Assembly: GCA_900291925.1 (NCBI GenBank)
Contig: UWYS01000021.1
Coordinates: 186,001 to 250,000, forward strand
Direction: 5' to 3'
DNA length: 64,000 nt
Source of the DNA: Thecaphora thlaspeos
Lineage: Eukaryota > Basidiomycota > Ustilaginomycetes > Urocystidales > Glomosporiaceae
The notes beneath the pieces are model-generated. The model was not told the DNA's origin and made no database searches. It was given only the letters and a program-made list of their open reading frames with translations. Of the stretch, positions 1 through 10,155 are shown piece by piece. Each line of letters opens with the position of its first letter. Position 1 is the stretch's first letter. The position numbers and the translations under genes were made by a program.

Positions 1-741
1 TAGGTTCTCAAGGTGCCTCTGCGACTTCTCCATGCGGCCGTCGAGCAGCTGCGCCACCGAGGACCGCTCGAGCGAACGGACCAGCGCGGATGATGAAGCA
101 GAGCCGACCGAGCCGACGCGGAGGTCGAGACGAAGCACCGACATCTCGTCGTCGCCCCCTTCTGCCGAGGCATCGTCGTGCGCGCCGTGCGGTGGTGCCG
201 AGGAGCGCAAAGGCGCTCTCCTCTCTGGCGTGTTAGGCAGGCTGCTGCTGCCGGATGCCTGCGCCGAGGTATAGCAGCGCTGCAATGATGGGTGGACGGG
301 GCGGTGCTGGGCATAGAGGCTCTGCTGCTGGGCATCGCTCTCTTCGAAGCTCGCGCCCGGACATGTCGAGTGGCACCGCTTGAGATTGCCGAGCTGCGAT
401 GGCGGCGGTTCTGCGACGGGAGCGTAGTGGATGATGCGCTTGTTGGTATTGTAGTCGCGGAGGTCGGTAAGGAGGCCGCCGGCCTGGGTGATGGCCTCGA
501 GGAGGCGCTCCTTGTTGTCCTCGTATACGCTCTGGTGCTGAGCGAGGAGGGCCTTTGGGTCGGTGTCCTGCCTCTGCATCTCGCGCTCCTTTTGTTGGAA
601 GAGGAGCTTGGAGTCGGTGTTGAAGTCGGTGACCTTGTTCTGTGGCGTGGTGGGTGAGCGGAGTAGCTGGTCGAGATCGGCGCTCAAGACCTTGCGGGTC
701 TGAGGCCCCTTTACCGGCGTGACATACTGCTGCGAGCTCAT
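1..741 (-). CDS. Unrecognised protein, 5' part only (runs off left edge)
   Basis: An open frame of 247 codons starts at an ATG at 741 (first residues MSSQQYVTPVKGPQTRKVL) and is still open at base 1, so the C-terminus lies outside the window. Residues about 45-105 are charged and helix-like (FQQKEREMQRQDTDPKALL, then DNKERLLEAITQAGG), consistent with a coiled coil. The part after about residue 110 is serine/proline-rich, followed by another charged stretch (VRSLERSSVAQLLDGRMEK). No stop, obvious intron or catalytic motif is visible. I do not recognise the family. The reading is supported by strong C or G third-position bias and by absence of stops over 741 nt. The start is the first ATG after upstream stops. 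Confidence 0.55.
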   Translation of the reverse strand, partial: MSSQQYVTPVKGPQTRKVLSADLDQLLRSPTTPQNKVTDFNTDSKLLFQQKEREMQRQDTDPKALLAQHQSVYEDNKERLLEAITQAGGLLTDLRDYNTNKRIIHYAPVAEPPPSQLGNLKRCHSTCPGASFEESDAQQQSLYAQHRPVHPSLQRCYTSAQASGSSSLPNTPERRAPLRSSAPPHGAHDDASAEGGDDEMSVLRLDLRVGSVGSASSSALVRSLERSSVAQLLDGRMEKSQRHLENL

Positions 742-1619
742 GACGGTGACGGTCGCAGGCTGAGCACAGGGGCAGGTGGCGTGTGGTGGTAAGACGTTCC
801 AGGTGAGCCGCCACTACCGCGCTGCGAGGTCGGCGGTGGGCGGATGTGGGCTGGGTGGGGGAGCCGGCGCGTCTGTGTATGCTGCTGCTGCTGCTAGATG
901 GGTCGTGATGATGGTGGCCGATCAGTGGCGGGAGCTGTAAAAACAAACAAGGAGTGGCGTCGAATGTGTAGGTGATGGTGGCCGGGTGTGGTGACGATGG
1001 CGGGCACGTCCAGGCAGAGTCCGAATGAGATGGTCCGTCCATCCCGCCAGCCAGAGCGCCAGAGCCGGCCAGAGCGCCAGAGCCGGCCAGAGCGCCAGAG
1101 CCGGCCAGAGCGCCAGAGCCAGCCAGAGCGCCAGAGCCAGAGCGCCAGAGCCAGCCAGAGCCAGAGCCAGCGCCTCGAATTTCCCGCCATCGGCGCGCCC
1201 AAGTGGGGCGGGGATGACTGGCCCTCTCACCTCAGCCGTCTGCGGGCGCGCGCCAAAATCAAAGAGATGGGACACAGAGAAAGAAAAAGAAAGAAAAAAA
1301 AAAGGGGGCAAACTCCTCTGTAATCACATTGCGCGCGGGGGCGGGTTGGGTCAAGTAAGCCGAGATGGCCGCGAATTCAAATCCCACCTCCCGGTGCCGT
1401 GCGATGCATAAGCCTCGCAGATTTGAAGAATTTTATAGTGACTCACGCGACCCTGGAGCGCCGATTGCGCCTGCCAACCATCTTAGGGAATCGGCGGCGC
1501 CCATTTCACAAAGCGGCGGCGTCATTCGAGCTCTGCAGTAGAGTCCCAAGTCCCCGAGAAAGTCACGTGCCGTGCGTTTGGGCTTCGATTCTCGTGCGAA
1601 AAGCCAGGTCGCCTGGCCA
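742..1619. other. Intergenic region with repeats, no gene seen
   Basis: This is the upstream flank of the left-edge gene. It contains the 18-bp tandem array at about 1047-1172, an A-rich tract near 1280-1302 and otherwise unstructured sequence. Open frames here follow the repeat and carry no recognisable protein motif. Confidence 0.5.
1047..1172. repeat. Tandem array of an 18-bp GC-rich unit
   Basis: About five imperfect copies of GAGCGCCAGAGCCGGCCA are followed by degenerate copies built on the hexamer GCCAGA. The array lies 300 bp upstream of the left-edge gene. The same hexamer builds a short array at 62518-62555. Confidence 0.85.
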
Positions 1620-1676
1620 CGCTACAACACATCAACGGCCTGGGGGCTCGGACCATGCAAAGCGGACGACACCCGC

Positions 1677-2023
1677 TCAGAGAGCCTGGAGGACGTCGAT
1701 GCTGGCGTTCTTGGTGTGCGTAGGGGCGAGAGCGGACTGGTCTGGGGGATGGGATGCAAGTGAGGGTGCGGGTCTGGTATATGGGTGTGATGGTGAACAA
1801 GAGAGCAAGGACGAGAGAGGCTTACTGGTACTGTATGAGGCAGGGGGGAAAGGGTGCAAGGCAGCAAGCGACGCCACTCAGCCGTTGGCTCGAGGTGTCA
1901 CCGACATGACAGCGACGAGCGCGCTACTGACGCCACCAGACCCGCTCCTTATCCCTATCCTTGCCGGTGTACCGCATGTGGAGACGACAGCAGAGACGAG
2001 CACGCCCGTAAGTCCGCCGTCGA
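1677..2023 (-). CDS. Doubtful small spliced gene
   Basis: A good intron lies at 1742-1825 on the minus strand (GTAAGC donor, CTCAC branch-like motif, CCCCCAG acceptor, 84 nt). The exon after it can be read as QSALAPTHTKNASIDVLQAL followed by a stop at 1677-1679. Upstream, an ATG at about 2023 opens a short frame (MSTADLRACSSLLSSPHA) ending at a possible GTACAC donor. I could not find an acceptor that joins these two pieces in one frame, and another frame through the second intron is also open. The protein would be only about 60 residues and matches nothing I know. Treat it as a candidate only. It lies just downstream of the ZNF511-like gene and could instead be part of that gene's 3' UTR. Confidence 0.2.
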
Positions 2024-2145
2024 CATCAACACACACGCTCTCTCTCTCTCTCTACGTCTTGCAGCCAACCATGATGCTCCTTCAAAGGTCAGGTAGACTC
2101 GTACTGCACGCTCGGTCTCGGATGGATCCACAGCACCACGTCGGG

Positions 2146-3302
2146 CTACAGCGGCGCGCCCGCCCTCGCCTTTTGCTTGGCCCGGCTGTGCACGCTGGGC
2201 GGTACGAGGCTGAGCGAACCCAACGACTCCACCAGTTCGTCTGTCGCACATGGCGATGTCTGCGACGTAGCCTGCGTCGACGCCGACCTCGCTGGTGGAA
2301 GCGGGCACCATGGCGGCATTCGCGCTGGTGACGTCGACCGAGACGGAGATGGCGTTGAGTCAGGGGTGTAAGGCGCCTCTTTCCTCTTCCTCGTTTGCTG
2401 CGGCCGTCGTTCCAAGGCTGCCTCCGCTTCCTTGCCTGTACGGCCGACCTCTGCCTCCTCGTCGCCACCACTCGGACCATCCTCCTCCGTCTGCAACGCA
2501 TCCAGATCCATCTCCTCTTCGCCCTTTCGCTTACTCGGCCTCCATTGACCTCTGACAAGACTAGCACCGGCGCCGTATCGTCTCGCCAGCTCCCCAGTCC
2601 CGTGTATCGGCAGACTGAAGAAGAACGTCGCAGGATATCCGTGCGCGTCTATCAGGTGTCTCCGTCGTTGTTTCGGTGTGGAGAAGCGACGTGTACAGAG
2701 GTCTGCAAGGAAGCAGGCAAACTGTCCGCACCGAGAGCGAGAAGCGAAGGGGTGTGCAATGAGAGACGATACTCGACGACCAAGCAAGTCAAAAGGGACA
2801 AGGGGCAAGCGGAGACTTACAATTGCCTCTCCCCTCTCCTTCCGTTCCTTGGCAAGGGACGAATGACACTCTTCCATATGGAGTTGCAAGAAGTGGTCCG
2901 ACGGAAAGCTTCTGTTGCAGTGTCGTGTTCTACCCTTCCCATCACTACGAGTCTCCCCATGTGTCTCGTCGAGGTGAGGTATCGTTTGTGCCTTCCAATC
3001 CACCTCGAAAGGTGGCAATGTGCATCGATAAGCGTGTTCCTTGGCATAGTGCGACTCAAAAGCGGAGGGAGAGGGGGAGTGGATGGGTACGGTGTGTGGT
3101 GGAAGGATGCACGTTGCGAATGGCCTACCGTTCCAAGGAAGAAGAGGTTGCTCAGAGGTGCGGTAACGGGATATGCGAACGAGGAGGTCAGCAAGACTTA
3201 CCGCCTATTGCCCCCGCTGCTGTTGCAGCTGCTGCTACCCTCTGCTCCGTCCGAAGAAGATGCAACGGTGATGCGTCGTTTGCAAGAGGAAGAGACGTCC
3301 AT
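2146..3302 (-). CDS. ZNF511-like C2H2 zinc finger protein
   Basis: Three exons are read: 3302-3202, 3124-2821 and 2721-2146, separated by introns of 77 nt (GTAAGT) and 99 nt (GTAAGT). The product of about 326 aa shows the signature of the ZNF511 family: C-x-L-P-P-H followed by AFESHYAKEHAYRC, then CNRSFPSDHFLQLHMEECH, then FACFLADLCTRRF with RRRHLIDAHGYPATFFF. The downstream block GAGASLVRGQWRPSKRK and the C-terminal LGSLSLVPPSV are also typical of fungal members. The family is expected to be nuclear, with no well-defined function. Two oddities are seen. An insert of about 29 residues separates RCT from HCNRSF inside the second finger, with no usable in-phase intron to remove it. The 99-nt intron has no in-frame stop, so retention would add 33 residues. 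The ATG at 3302 is the first in frame. Confidence 0.82.
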
Positions 3303-4111
3303 GATACTCTGAACTGCAGAGAAAGGTAGAGATCGATGGTGCAAGATGCAAGAGGTGAGAGAAGAACAGACGCGCCAGAAAGGTCGCCGAGAACAACACC
3401 AGCGACACCGCCCCACACGACCCACTGACCCGTCCCCTCACGACTTCCTCATCCCTTTCACATCAAACCTGCCTCACCCGCGCAGACTCCCAGGCACCAC
3501 ATTTCACCCTTCCAAGCCACTAGCAGTGTGAGACAGATTGAAACACGCAGCAGCAAAGACAGATCACCGTTTCATATTGACAACAGACGAAAAGCTTCGA
3601 CAGAGGGGAGGATGGATGGAACGGCCCAGCAGAGAAGGGAACCAGTCCCCATGTCTGCGGCCCAGTCCCGACAAGACGGAAAGGAAGAAAAGCGAAAGCG
3701 AGAGATACAAGGATAAAGATAGGTGATGATGCTGATGGTGAGTGGTAGATGTGTAAAACCCGTAAAGATCCAAGGAAAGAAAGGAAGAGGACCAGAAAGG
3801 ACTGTGGTTGTGTGACGCGAGCGGCCGTCGTTCGTGGACGACCGTCGTCGTCGTCGTCGCTGCTGCTGAGGTCGAGGCGACAAAGGCGGAAAGGAGTGTG
3901 GGGTTGCAGTCCATCTTAATGGGCAGGACGAAGAGCGAGGGAGGAGTGAAATGAATATGGAGGTGAAGAGGGGTTAAGGAAGGCGAAGAACGATCTGCTT
4001 TTTGGCAAGGGTCCGTGGGTGTCGCTCGCGGGAGAAAGGAGCGGGGAAGAAGTGCGAGGTAGGCAGGGGGAAACGAAGCAGAGAAGGCGGACGACTCTCG
4101 GCGCCGCGCCG
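3303..4111. other. Intergenic region, no gene seen
   Basis: This is the region between the start of the ZNF511-like gene and the stop of the mucin gene, both on the minus strand. It is mildly purine-rich on the plus strand and should contain the mucin 3' UTR and the zinc-finger promoter. No coding motif or long repeat is visible. Confidence 0.5.
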
Positions 4112-7100
4112 CTACAATAGCATCGAGTTAGAAGTCATCTCTGGCCGGCCGATGATCGAGCTAGCAACGCTGCCCCTCCTTCGCGGCCGCTGCGACGCCG
4201 TCGGCGAACGCCGCAAGCTCGTCGGCGAGGCCGAGGTCGCGTGGTGCTGGCTGGTAAACTGCTGCGGCGCTTGGTAGTTGTCCTGGTAGCGCGCCATCAG
4301 GTCGTGACTGTCATGCGACCCACCCTCGGACGGACTCGAGACGCTTGATGACCGCTGCGAGGCCTCGTAGTAGTTGTACTGGATCCGCTGCGCCTCGGTC
4401 ATGTGACTGTAGTCGGAGCGCTCCGTCAGGCGGCTGCTGCGGTTGTTGTGAAGGTGGCTGTTGCTTTGCATCACGGCCGGGACCTCGGAAACTTCATCGC
4501 TGTACCGTCCGTAGCCGCCGCTGCCGCTGACGGTATCGTGGCGCCACACCTCGACCATGTCGGCGTCGGCCATCGGCGCACCGACAGCCAAGCGGTCGAA
4601 GTGCTGCGTAGCGTTGGGCGTCCACGTTTCGCGAAGCCCAGCGTGCTCTCCTCCTCCGGCTCCGTCACCGCCAAACGAGTTGATCGTCATCGGCCGGTTG
4701 GACGGGCGGCCGCCGGCGCCGCCCTTGCGCTTCTGCTGGCGCTTCCACGCCATGTAGCCAACCGCCAACACAGTAACGCCGCCCAGGCTCGATGCGACGC
4801 CGATCAGGCTCTGCCACAGCGTCGTCGTCTCGCTCGTCGTCGCGCCTTCGACGCTGCTCGCCTTGTCGGCCGCCTTGGAGACGCCGGCGGCCGTCAGGAT
4901 GTTAAAAGTCGGGTCGACCTGCTCCGCCAGCTGCTTGGCCGCGCCCTCGGGCGCGTTGACGTAGAACGGCGACGACGTGTTGGCAATCATGGTCTGCAGT
5001 TCCTCAACATAGGCGGTGGGGACGTAGGCTACGTAGAGCGACCGCGCCGACTCGACGCCGGCCGACTTGTCCGCATTGTACTGCTGCAGCCGGACCGTGG
5101 TGACATTGGGCCCGTCCTGCGGGGCAAGTGAGCTGGAGAGGAGGCCAGGCATCAGGCCAAAGATCTGCGCCGTCAGGTCGGCCTGGCGCGCCACCCACGT
5201 CCACGGCATGGCGTTGGTGAACAGGACGGCGATCGACGTCGTGTTTGAGGGCTGCGTGAACGCACTGTCCGAGGGGACGATTGTCGAGGGGTACAACTTG
5301 ACGCTGACGCCACCGCCGCTGCCGCCGCTGTTGGAACCGGAGTCCGACTGGCTGCTGCCGCTGTCGCTGCTCGAGCCGTTAGAGTTCGACGAGCTGCGCG
5401 TCGACGTCTCGCTGCCGGCCGACGCACTGGCCGTCTTGGAGGCTGGCGGGATGTTAAGCGACTTACGGTCGGCGTACCAGTAGGGATCCGAAGACGTAGA
5501 CTTGGTGCTCGACGAGCCCGAGTCGGAGTGCGAGTGCAAGTGCGAGTGCGACGGCTCCTCGCCTCCGTCCGACGACGATGAGGTCGAGGTCGAGGTCGAC
5601 GTGGCCGTGGTTGTCGACACTATCGACGAAGGGTCGTACGGGCTGTCGGAGTCGTCGGAGCTCGACAGAGACGTCTGAGTCGGCAGGGGGACGGTCCGCA
5701 TGCTGGTCGGCATGTGGCCCGGTGCAACCGTGTCTGACGTGCCGTTTGTGCTGCCGCCTCCGGTGTGTGTACCGTTGTTGTTGTGACCCGGTCCTCCGTC
5801 CGATCCCCCGTCGCCGCTGTGGGTGCCGTTGTTGCTGCCGCCGCCGCCCTGGCTGGGTGAGCCGGTGAAGGTGGGGTGGGGCGTAGCGTAGCTCGAGGTC
5901 ACTGACGGTGTGAGACCGCTGCCGTCATCGTCTTCCGTCGAGCTGCTACTGACATCATCGTCACCGCTGCCATCATCGCTGCCGTTGCTGCTGCTGCTGC
6001 TGTTGGTCGGCGTGGCCGTTGCAGTCGTCGTGTGATGGTGGTGGTGGTGGTGACGTATCGAGGTGGGTTTCAGACCGCTGACCACACCATCGAGCAAACC
6101 TCCGTGGGTGGTGGTGGTGGTGGTGGTGCTGCTGCTGTCGTCGCCGTTGCCATCGCCCGTGCTGGTGCTGGTGTCGCTGCCGTCAGTGGTGGTATCCTGA
6201 CCGCTCTGATCGCCGGCGTGTTTCTTCGGACGAGACGAGCCCGAAGACGAGCTCGATGTGCCAGTGGCCGAAGCGGTGAACGGGTCGGTCGCATCAGACT
6301 CGGACCCGCCGAGCAATCCAGACAGGAGGCCGCCGTTCTGAGAAGACGCCCGGCTTGACGTCGCGGTGGGCGTGTACGAGTAGAAGTCGTCATCGCTCTT
6401 CCCTGATGAGGACGACGGGGAGCCAGACGAACTGTCGGAACCCTTTCTCTTGGTGCTCGGGGTAGTCGTAGACGCATCGTTGCCCTTGCCATCATTGTCC
6501 GAGGACGACGACGACGACGACGATGAAGGGTACGCCTGTTGCGAGTCGGACGCCATGGTGGTGGCGTCACCGGAAGTCTTCGATGGAGCCGCCGCGGTCG
6601 AGCTCGTTCCGTCGTTGCCCAATCCCAGGCCAAGCAGAGGCAAAAGGCCGTTGCTGCCACTGCTCGTGCTCGACGCGTCATCGGGCGCGGAGTCGTCATC
6701 CGAGGAGGAAGACGATGTCATTGCAGTCTCCTGCGGCAGGTCCGACGTCGTAGTGGGGCGGTGGTGGTGACGGCTGCGCGTGGTTGACGTCGCAGTATCG
6801 GTCGTCTGGCTAAGAGCATCGACGCCGTCGTCGGCAGCGTCAGTGCCGGAGATCGTCGACGTCGACGACGTGGGGTACATGTGGGGCGTCTGCGTCCCGG
6901 AAGCAGTGACGGTCCGCGTGCGTGTCCTCGTCTGGCTGCCGGTACCGGTGCCGGTTCGAGTGCGAGTGCGGGTACGGGTGCGGTCGCGTGTCCGGGAGGT
7001 GCTGGTGTCGCTCGGGAAGCTGTCTTGCGGTGCGCCTTCCTCTTGGTCGAGGCCGTCGGCTGCGGTGGCCGACGAGTACGGCGACGACGGAGAAAAAGAG

Positions 7101-7384
7101 TCGCTAGCATCGCCAAAGTCCTCGCCGAGGATCTGGGCCAGCATGCCAGAGTAGGCCGAGTCGGAGTCATAGGCGCGCTTGGCGGGGTGCGCAAGGCGTC
7201 CGTCGACCAAGGCGGCCGCGTGCTCCTGTCGGATCCTTCGCGCGTGGTGCCTCCGTGCCAGCGCCGCTGCACCCTGGTGGCCGTCCCGCTCAGCAGAGGC
7301 AGCGACGCCAGATACATCGGCGAGGGCAAACGCCGCCGAGAGACCGACCAGGATCAGCCGCAGCGAAGGTTGGAGTGCCAACAT
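4112..7384 (-). CDS. MSB2: Msb2-type signalling mucin (osmosensor / surface sensor)
   Basis: A single exon encodes 1,090 aa. Residues 1-22 are a signal peptide (LRLILVGLSAAFALA). Residues about 75-690 are a Ser/Thr-rich mucin region with TRTRTR/TGTGTG runs, long serine runs and a histidine run. A conserved membrane-proximal domain at about 695-835 contains TSIAVLFTNAMPWTWVA, SLYVAYVPTAYVEELQTMI and SSPFYVNAPEGAAKQLAEQV, matching the Hkr1-Msb2 homology domain. A single transmembrane segment at about 853-872 (SLGGVTVLAVGYMAW) ends at the basic stop-transfer WKRQQKRKGG. The cytoplasmic tail is about 210 residues. Msb2 proteins sit in the plasma membrane upstream of Cdc42 and the filamentous-growth MAPK pathway, with Sho1. 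That role is inferred from family. Length is close to that of other smut Msb2 proteins. Confidence 0.82.
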   Translation of the reverse strand: MLALQPSLRLILVGLSAAFALADVSGVAASAERDGHQGAAALARRHHARRIRQEHAAALVDGRLAHPAKRAYDSDSAYSGMLAQILGEDFGDASDSFSPSSPYSSATAADGLDQEEGAPQDSFPSDTSTSRTRDRTRTRTRTRTGTGTGSQTRTRTRTVTASGTQTPHMYPTSSTSTISGTDAADDGVDALSQTTDTATSTTRSRHHHRPTTTSDLPQETAMTSSSSSDDDSAPDDASSTSSGSNGLLPLLGLGLGNDGTSSTAAAPSKTSGDATTMASDSQQAYPSSSSSSSSSDNDGKGNDASTTTPSTKRKGSDSSSGSPSSSSGKSDDDFYSYTPTATSSRASSQNGGLLSGLLGGSESDATDPFTASATGTSSSSSGSSRPKKHAGDQSGQDTTTDGSDTSTSTGDGNGDDSSSTTTTTTTHGGLLDGVVSGLKPTSIRHHHHHHHTTTATATPTNSSSSSNGSDDGSGDDDVSSSSTEDDDGSGLTPSVTSSYATPHPTFTGSPSQGGGGSNNGTHSGDGGSDGGPGHNNNGTHTGGGSTNGTSDTVAPGHMPTSMRTVPLPTQTSLSSSDDSDSPYDPSSIVSTTTATSTSTSTSSSSDGGEEPSHSHLHSHSDSGSSSTKSTSSDPYWYADRKSLNIPPASKTASASAGSETSTRSSSNSNGSSSDSGSSQSDSGSNSGGSGGGVSVKLYPSTIVPSDSAFTQPSNTTSIAVLFTNAMPWTWVARQADLTAQIFGLMPGLLSSSLAPQDGPNVTTVRLQQYNADKSAGVESARSLYVAYVPTAYVEELQTMIANTSSPFYVNAPEGAAKQLAEQVDPTFNILTAAGVSKAADKASSVEGATTSETTTLWQSLIGVASSLGGVTVLAVGYMAWKRQQKRKGGAGGRPSNRPMTINSFGGDGAGGGEHAGLRETWTPNATQHFDRLAVGAPMADADMVEVWRHDTVSGSGGYGRYSDEVSEVPAVMQSNSHLHNNRSSRLTERSDYSHMTEAQRIQYNYYEASQRSSSVSSPSEGGSHDSHDLMARYQDNYQAPQQFTSQHHATSASPTSLRRSPTASQRPRRRGSVASSIIGRPEMTSNSMLL

Positions 7385-8523
7385 CGTCGTTTGCGGCTGC
7401 TGCGAATGCTCAGAGAAGAGTAAGGTGCCGTTTGGGTTGAGGAGACAGGAGCGATTACGACAGATAGAGGTCCGTATTTGTGGGAGACCGAAGCTGCACT
7501 ATTGCCGTCGGTAAACGGGGAGTCGCCACGACGAAACGGGCGCGCAGCTCTTCGGAGAGCGCGTGTGTGATGTCGAAGTAGGGACGGGCAGGGCCGACTT
7601 GAGGAAACGGGCCGACCAGATTGCGACCAAAGGGGGAAGTGATGAGGAAGAGAAGGTCCGATGCAGCGTGCCGCTTCTGCTAGAGAAGGCGGGGGGCTGC
7701 GGAGAAGGAGATGAAAGAGGATGAAACCGGATCTCGAAGACGAACGAGAGAGAGGCAAGAGGCGGTGAGGTCGACGTCGGCTGTAGACTGTCCAGCAAGC
7801 GATCCTTCGCCAGCGGCTCGGAGCAAGGGTTGCTGGTGCTGTCAAGCTCTGAGGTGGGGACGGCAAGTAAGCCGCGACGCGAGGATAAGCCGCGCGCTAC
7901 GAAAGAAAGGGAGAGTGGGTGCGCTTGCCGTTGGTTCCAACGTCCGGGGTGCGAAAGAGCTGACGGTGCTGAAGAGCGAGGTTGAAAGATGGAAGAAGGA
8001 AGCAGGCAATGACGAAGCAAGCGAGCCGAAAGGAGGATGGACTGGAAGGAACGACGATGGTGTTATAGAAGAGAGGGAGAGCGGGGCCCGAATGGGTCGT
8101 GCTGGTGCCGTTGCTGCTGCTGGCAGTGCTGCTGGCAGTGCAGTGTAGGAAGGGCGAGGCGGAGCTGACACAGGATCGCCGGGCGTGGTGATGCGAGAGA
8201 AGAGGACCGGAGACAGGACGCGGAAGGACAGAGGTGGAGGCAGAGTCGGAGGACAGAAGGAAGGTGGTGGTGGTGGCGGAGGCGGAGGAGGAGGAGGAGG
8301 ATGGAGGTGTGGCGTAATAGGGTTGAGGTCGGAGGAGGGACGAGGCGACAAAGCAAGGTGATGGTTTGAAGCACCAGGACGACGACGGCAGCGAGGGCGG
8401 GCGTCGTGGGTGGGAGCACGCCGAGACCGACACAGCCTGCCAGTCTCGGCACATGGCCGCCCCCTCGCCCTCCAGCAGGCCAGGCAGGTCAGGCCAGGCA
8501 GGCAGGGGCAGCGCATCCTACCC

Positions 8524-8544
8524 TTTTTTTTTTTTTTTTTTTTT
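8524..8544. repeat. Homopolymer T run
   Basis: Twenty-one consecutive T residues on the plus strand, about 1.1 kb upstream of the mucin start. Equivalent to an A run on the coding strand of that gene; a likely nucleosome-depleted tract. Confidence 0.95.
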
Positions 8545-8638
8545 CGCAGCAGCAGCAGCAACGGGACCACAAGCGAGGGCGCGCACAGCGGTTGGTTCGC
8601 GCGCGGTCCCCTCTCGGCGGCAGCGTCGGCTAAGGGCT

Positions 8639-8686
8639 AGCAGCAGGGGCAGCAGCAGGGGCAGCAGCAGGGGCAGCAGCAGGGGC
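8639..8686. repeat. 12-bp tandem repeat (AGCAGCAGGGGC)
   Basis: Four nearly perfect head-to-tail copies in the mucin upstream region. Confidence 0.9.
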
Positions 8687-8987
8687 CACCGACGCGGCCG
8701 CCGCCCTGCCTGCTGCTGATGGCCGTTTTTAATTCCTTGTGCCAATCTTGAATTCTCCTGTGTGCCGCTCGCTCCCCTTGGAAGCAGCTGCGCTGGCGCG
8801 GGCCAGCCTGCGGCCTTGAAGCTTCAGTTGGCTGGAAGCGCCATCAACCTTCTCCGAAGCCGTGGGAGCACAGCGCTCATCGGCTTCGGCCCGGTGCTTA
8901 GTTACGTCTCCCTCTCTCTATTCTTCACTTTCTTTGCCAGCCCTGCAGCATCGGAAAGCGGAAAGCGGAAAGGAAGCAAGCAGGGGC

Positions 8988-9013
8988 TCGTCGTCGTCGT
9001 CGTCGTCGTCGTC
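8988..9013. repeat. (TCG)n microsatellite
   Basis: Eight to nine uninterrupted copies in the non-coding stretch upstream of the mucin gene. Confidence 0.9.
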
Positions 9014-9256
9014 AGGGCTCGAAAAGGACTTCGAGGGGGCGTGTCGCGGCCTGCCGTTGACATCGATGTGGTTGGTTGGCGGCTGCCTGATCTGATCCAC
9101 TTCAGTCCCTCCTAACCCTTTCCGCTACTGTGCTTACTCTCATCGTGCTGCGCACACGGCCAGCGCGCGAGCAAGCGCGTCCCACTAGATAGGCAGGCGA
9201 GGCGGTGTTGGTCAACTAGCCAGTCCGCGAGCGATCGCCGCGACGATGACGATGGA

Positions 9257-9326
9257 CGAACGAACGAACGAACGAACGATCCGGCGAGCGAAGAGGGCAA
9301 AGGCGATGGCGATGGCGATGGCGATG
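9257..9326. repeat. (CGAA)n and (GGCGAT)n microsatellites
   Basis: Five CGAA copies at 9257-9279, then four GGCGAT copies at about 9302-9326, in non-coding sequence. Confidence 0.85.
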
Positions 9327-10155
9327 CGGTTGGTCCACCTACCTGTCGGGGTGACGCAAGAGAGGACGCCTCTGCGACCCAAAAACCGCCTGTCCTCGCA
9401 GCCATGAGCTCCGCGTGACAACCAGACAAAGTCTTTGCAGAAGGGCTCGAACGAGGCGGAAGTGGTGAGAGGGAGAGAGGGGCCTGCGACGAGGATCCCG
9501 CCCCTCTTTCCTTCCTTCTTGCCCACATCCCTCCGACACCCGGAAGCTTGCGTTCCCGTCCACTGTCTACTGCACTGCACAGCAGACGATGGAGTCTACA
9601 GTGTATCGTCTCGTTGTCACCCATCATGGAATATCATGCTGACGGCACAAGTGTCGTGTCTTTCGTGTGAGGGTGAGAGCACGGATCCCTCCGACCTGAA
9701 ACGTGGGCGAGTTCATCTCCTCGTCGTACTGTGGTTTGGGCCTCCGGCCTTGGTCCATGGACTTTCTTACCCTGCGTACTTTGACTCCCGGGCGAAGCCT
9801 CTTGGCGTCGGGCTTTCATCGGCTTTGGTCTAGAACGGTGTAAACTAGAGACGGGCTTGGCCTGGCCTTGGTCGCATGGCGAGCTACCGAGGGCCGAAAG
9901 CCATTGCATGCCATACCTCGGACGCAGCCAGCAGATCAGTGTGACAACGGGCTCGCCGCCGTATCATGGCAAGCGCGTCCCTTGCGACCGGCGATAAAGT
10001 CGTTGCCTCCTTCCTGTAGAAGATAGATGTCAAGGATGATTGGATTCCAGCTCGACGATGGTGTCCAGGAGCCTCTATCTGTACATTAGACGGTCCCCAG
10101 CAATCCCACAAGCATGCCTTGCGTCTCTGAGATGCTCTTGCGACGCCGTCGGCGT

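Noticed and set aside
233..1042. Minus-strand frame of 269 codons overlapping the left-edge gene
   Set aside because: It is a shifted frame over the left-edge gene and its upstream region; the other minus-strand frame has better coding character and a clean ATG at 741.
1340..1410. tRNA-like stretch with a B-box resembling GATTCAAATCC and an A-box-like GCCGAGATGG
   Set aside because: No T-stem, acceptor stem or anticodon arm can be paired at tRNA spacing; the two boxes are too close together.
1399..2331. Plus-strand frame of 310 codons
   Set aside because: It overlaps the end of the ZNF511-like gene on the other strand, has no recognisable motif and no steady codon bias.
9112..9627. Minus-strand frame rich in Ser and Arg
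   Set aside because: The composition comes from the GAAC and GGCGAT microsatellites; no homology recognised.
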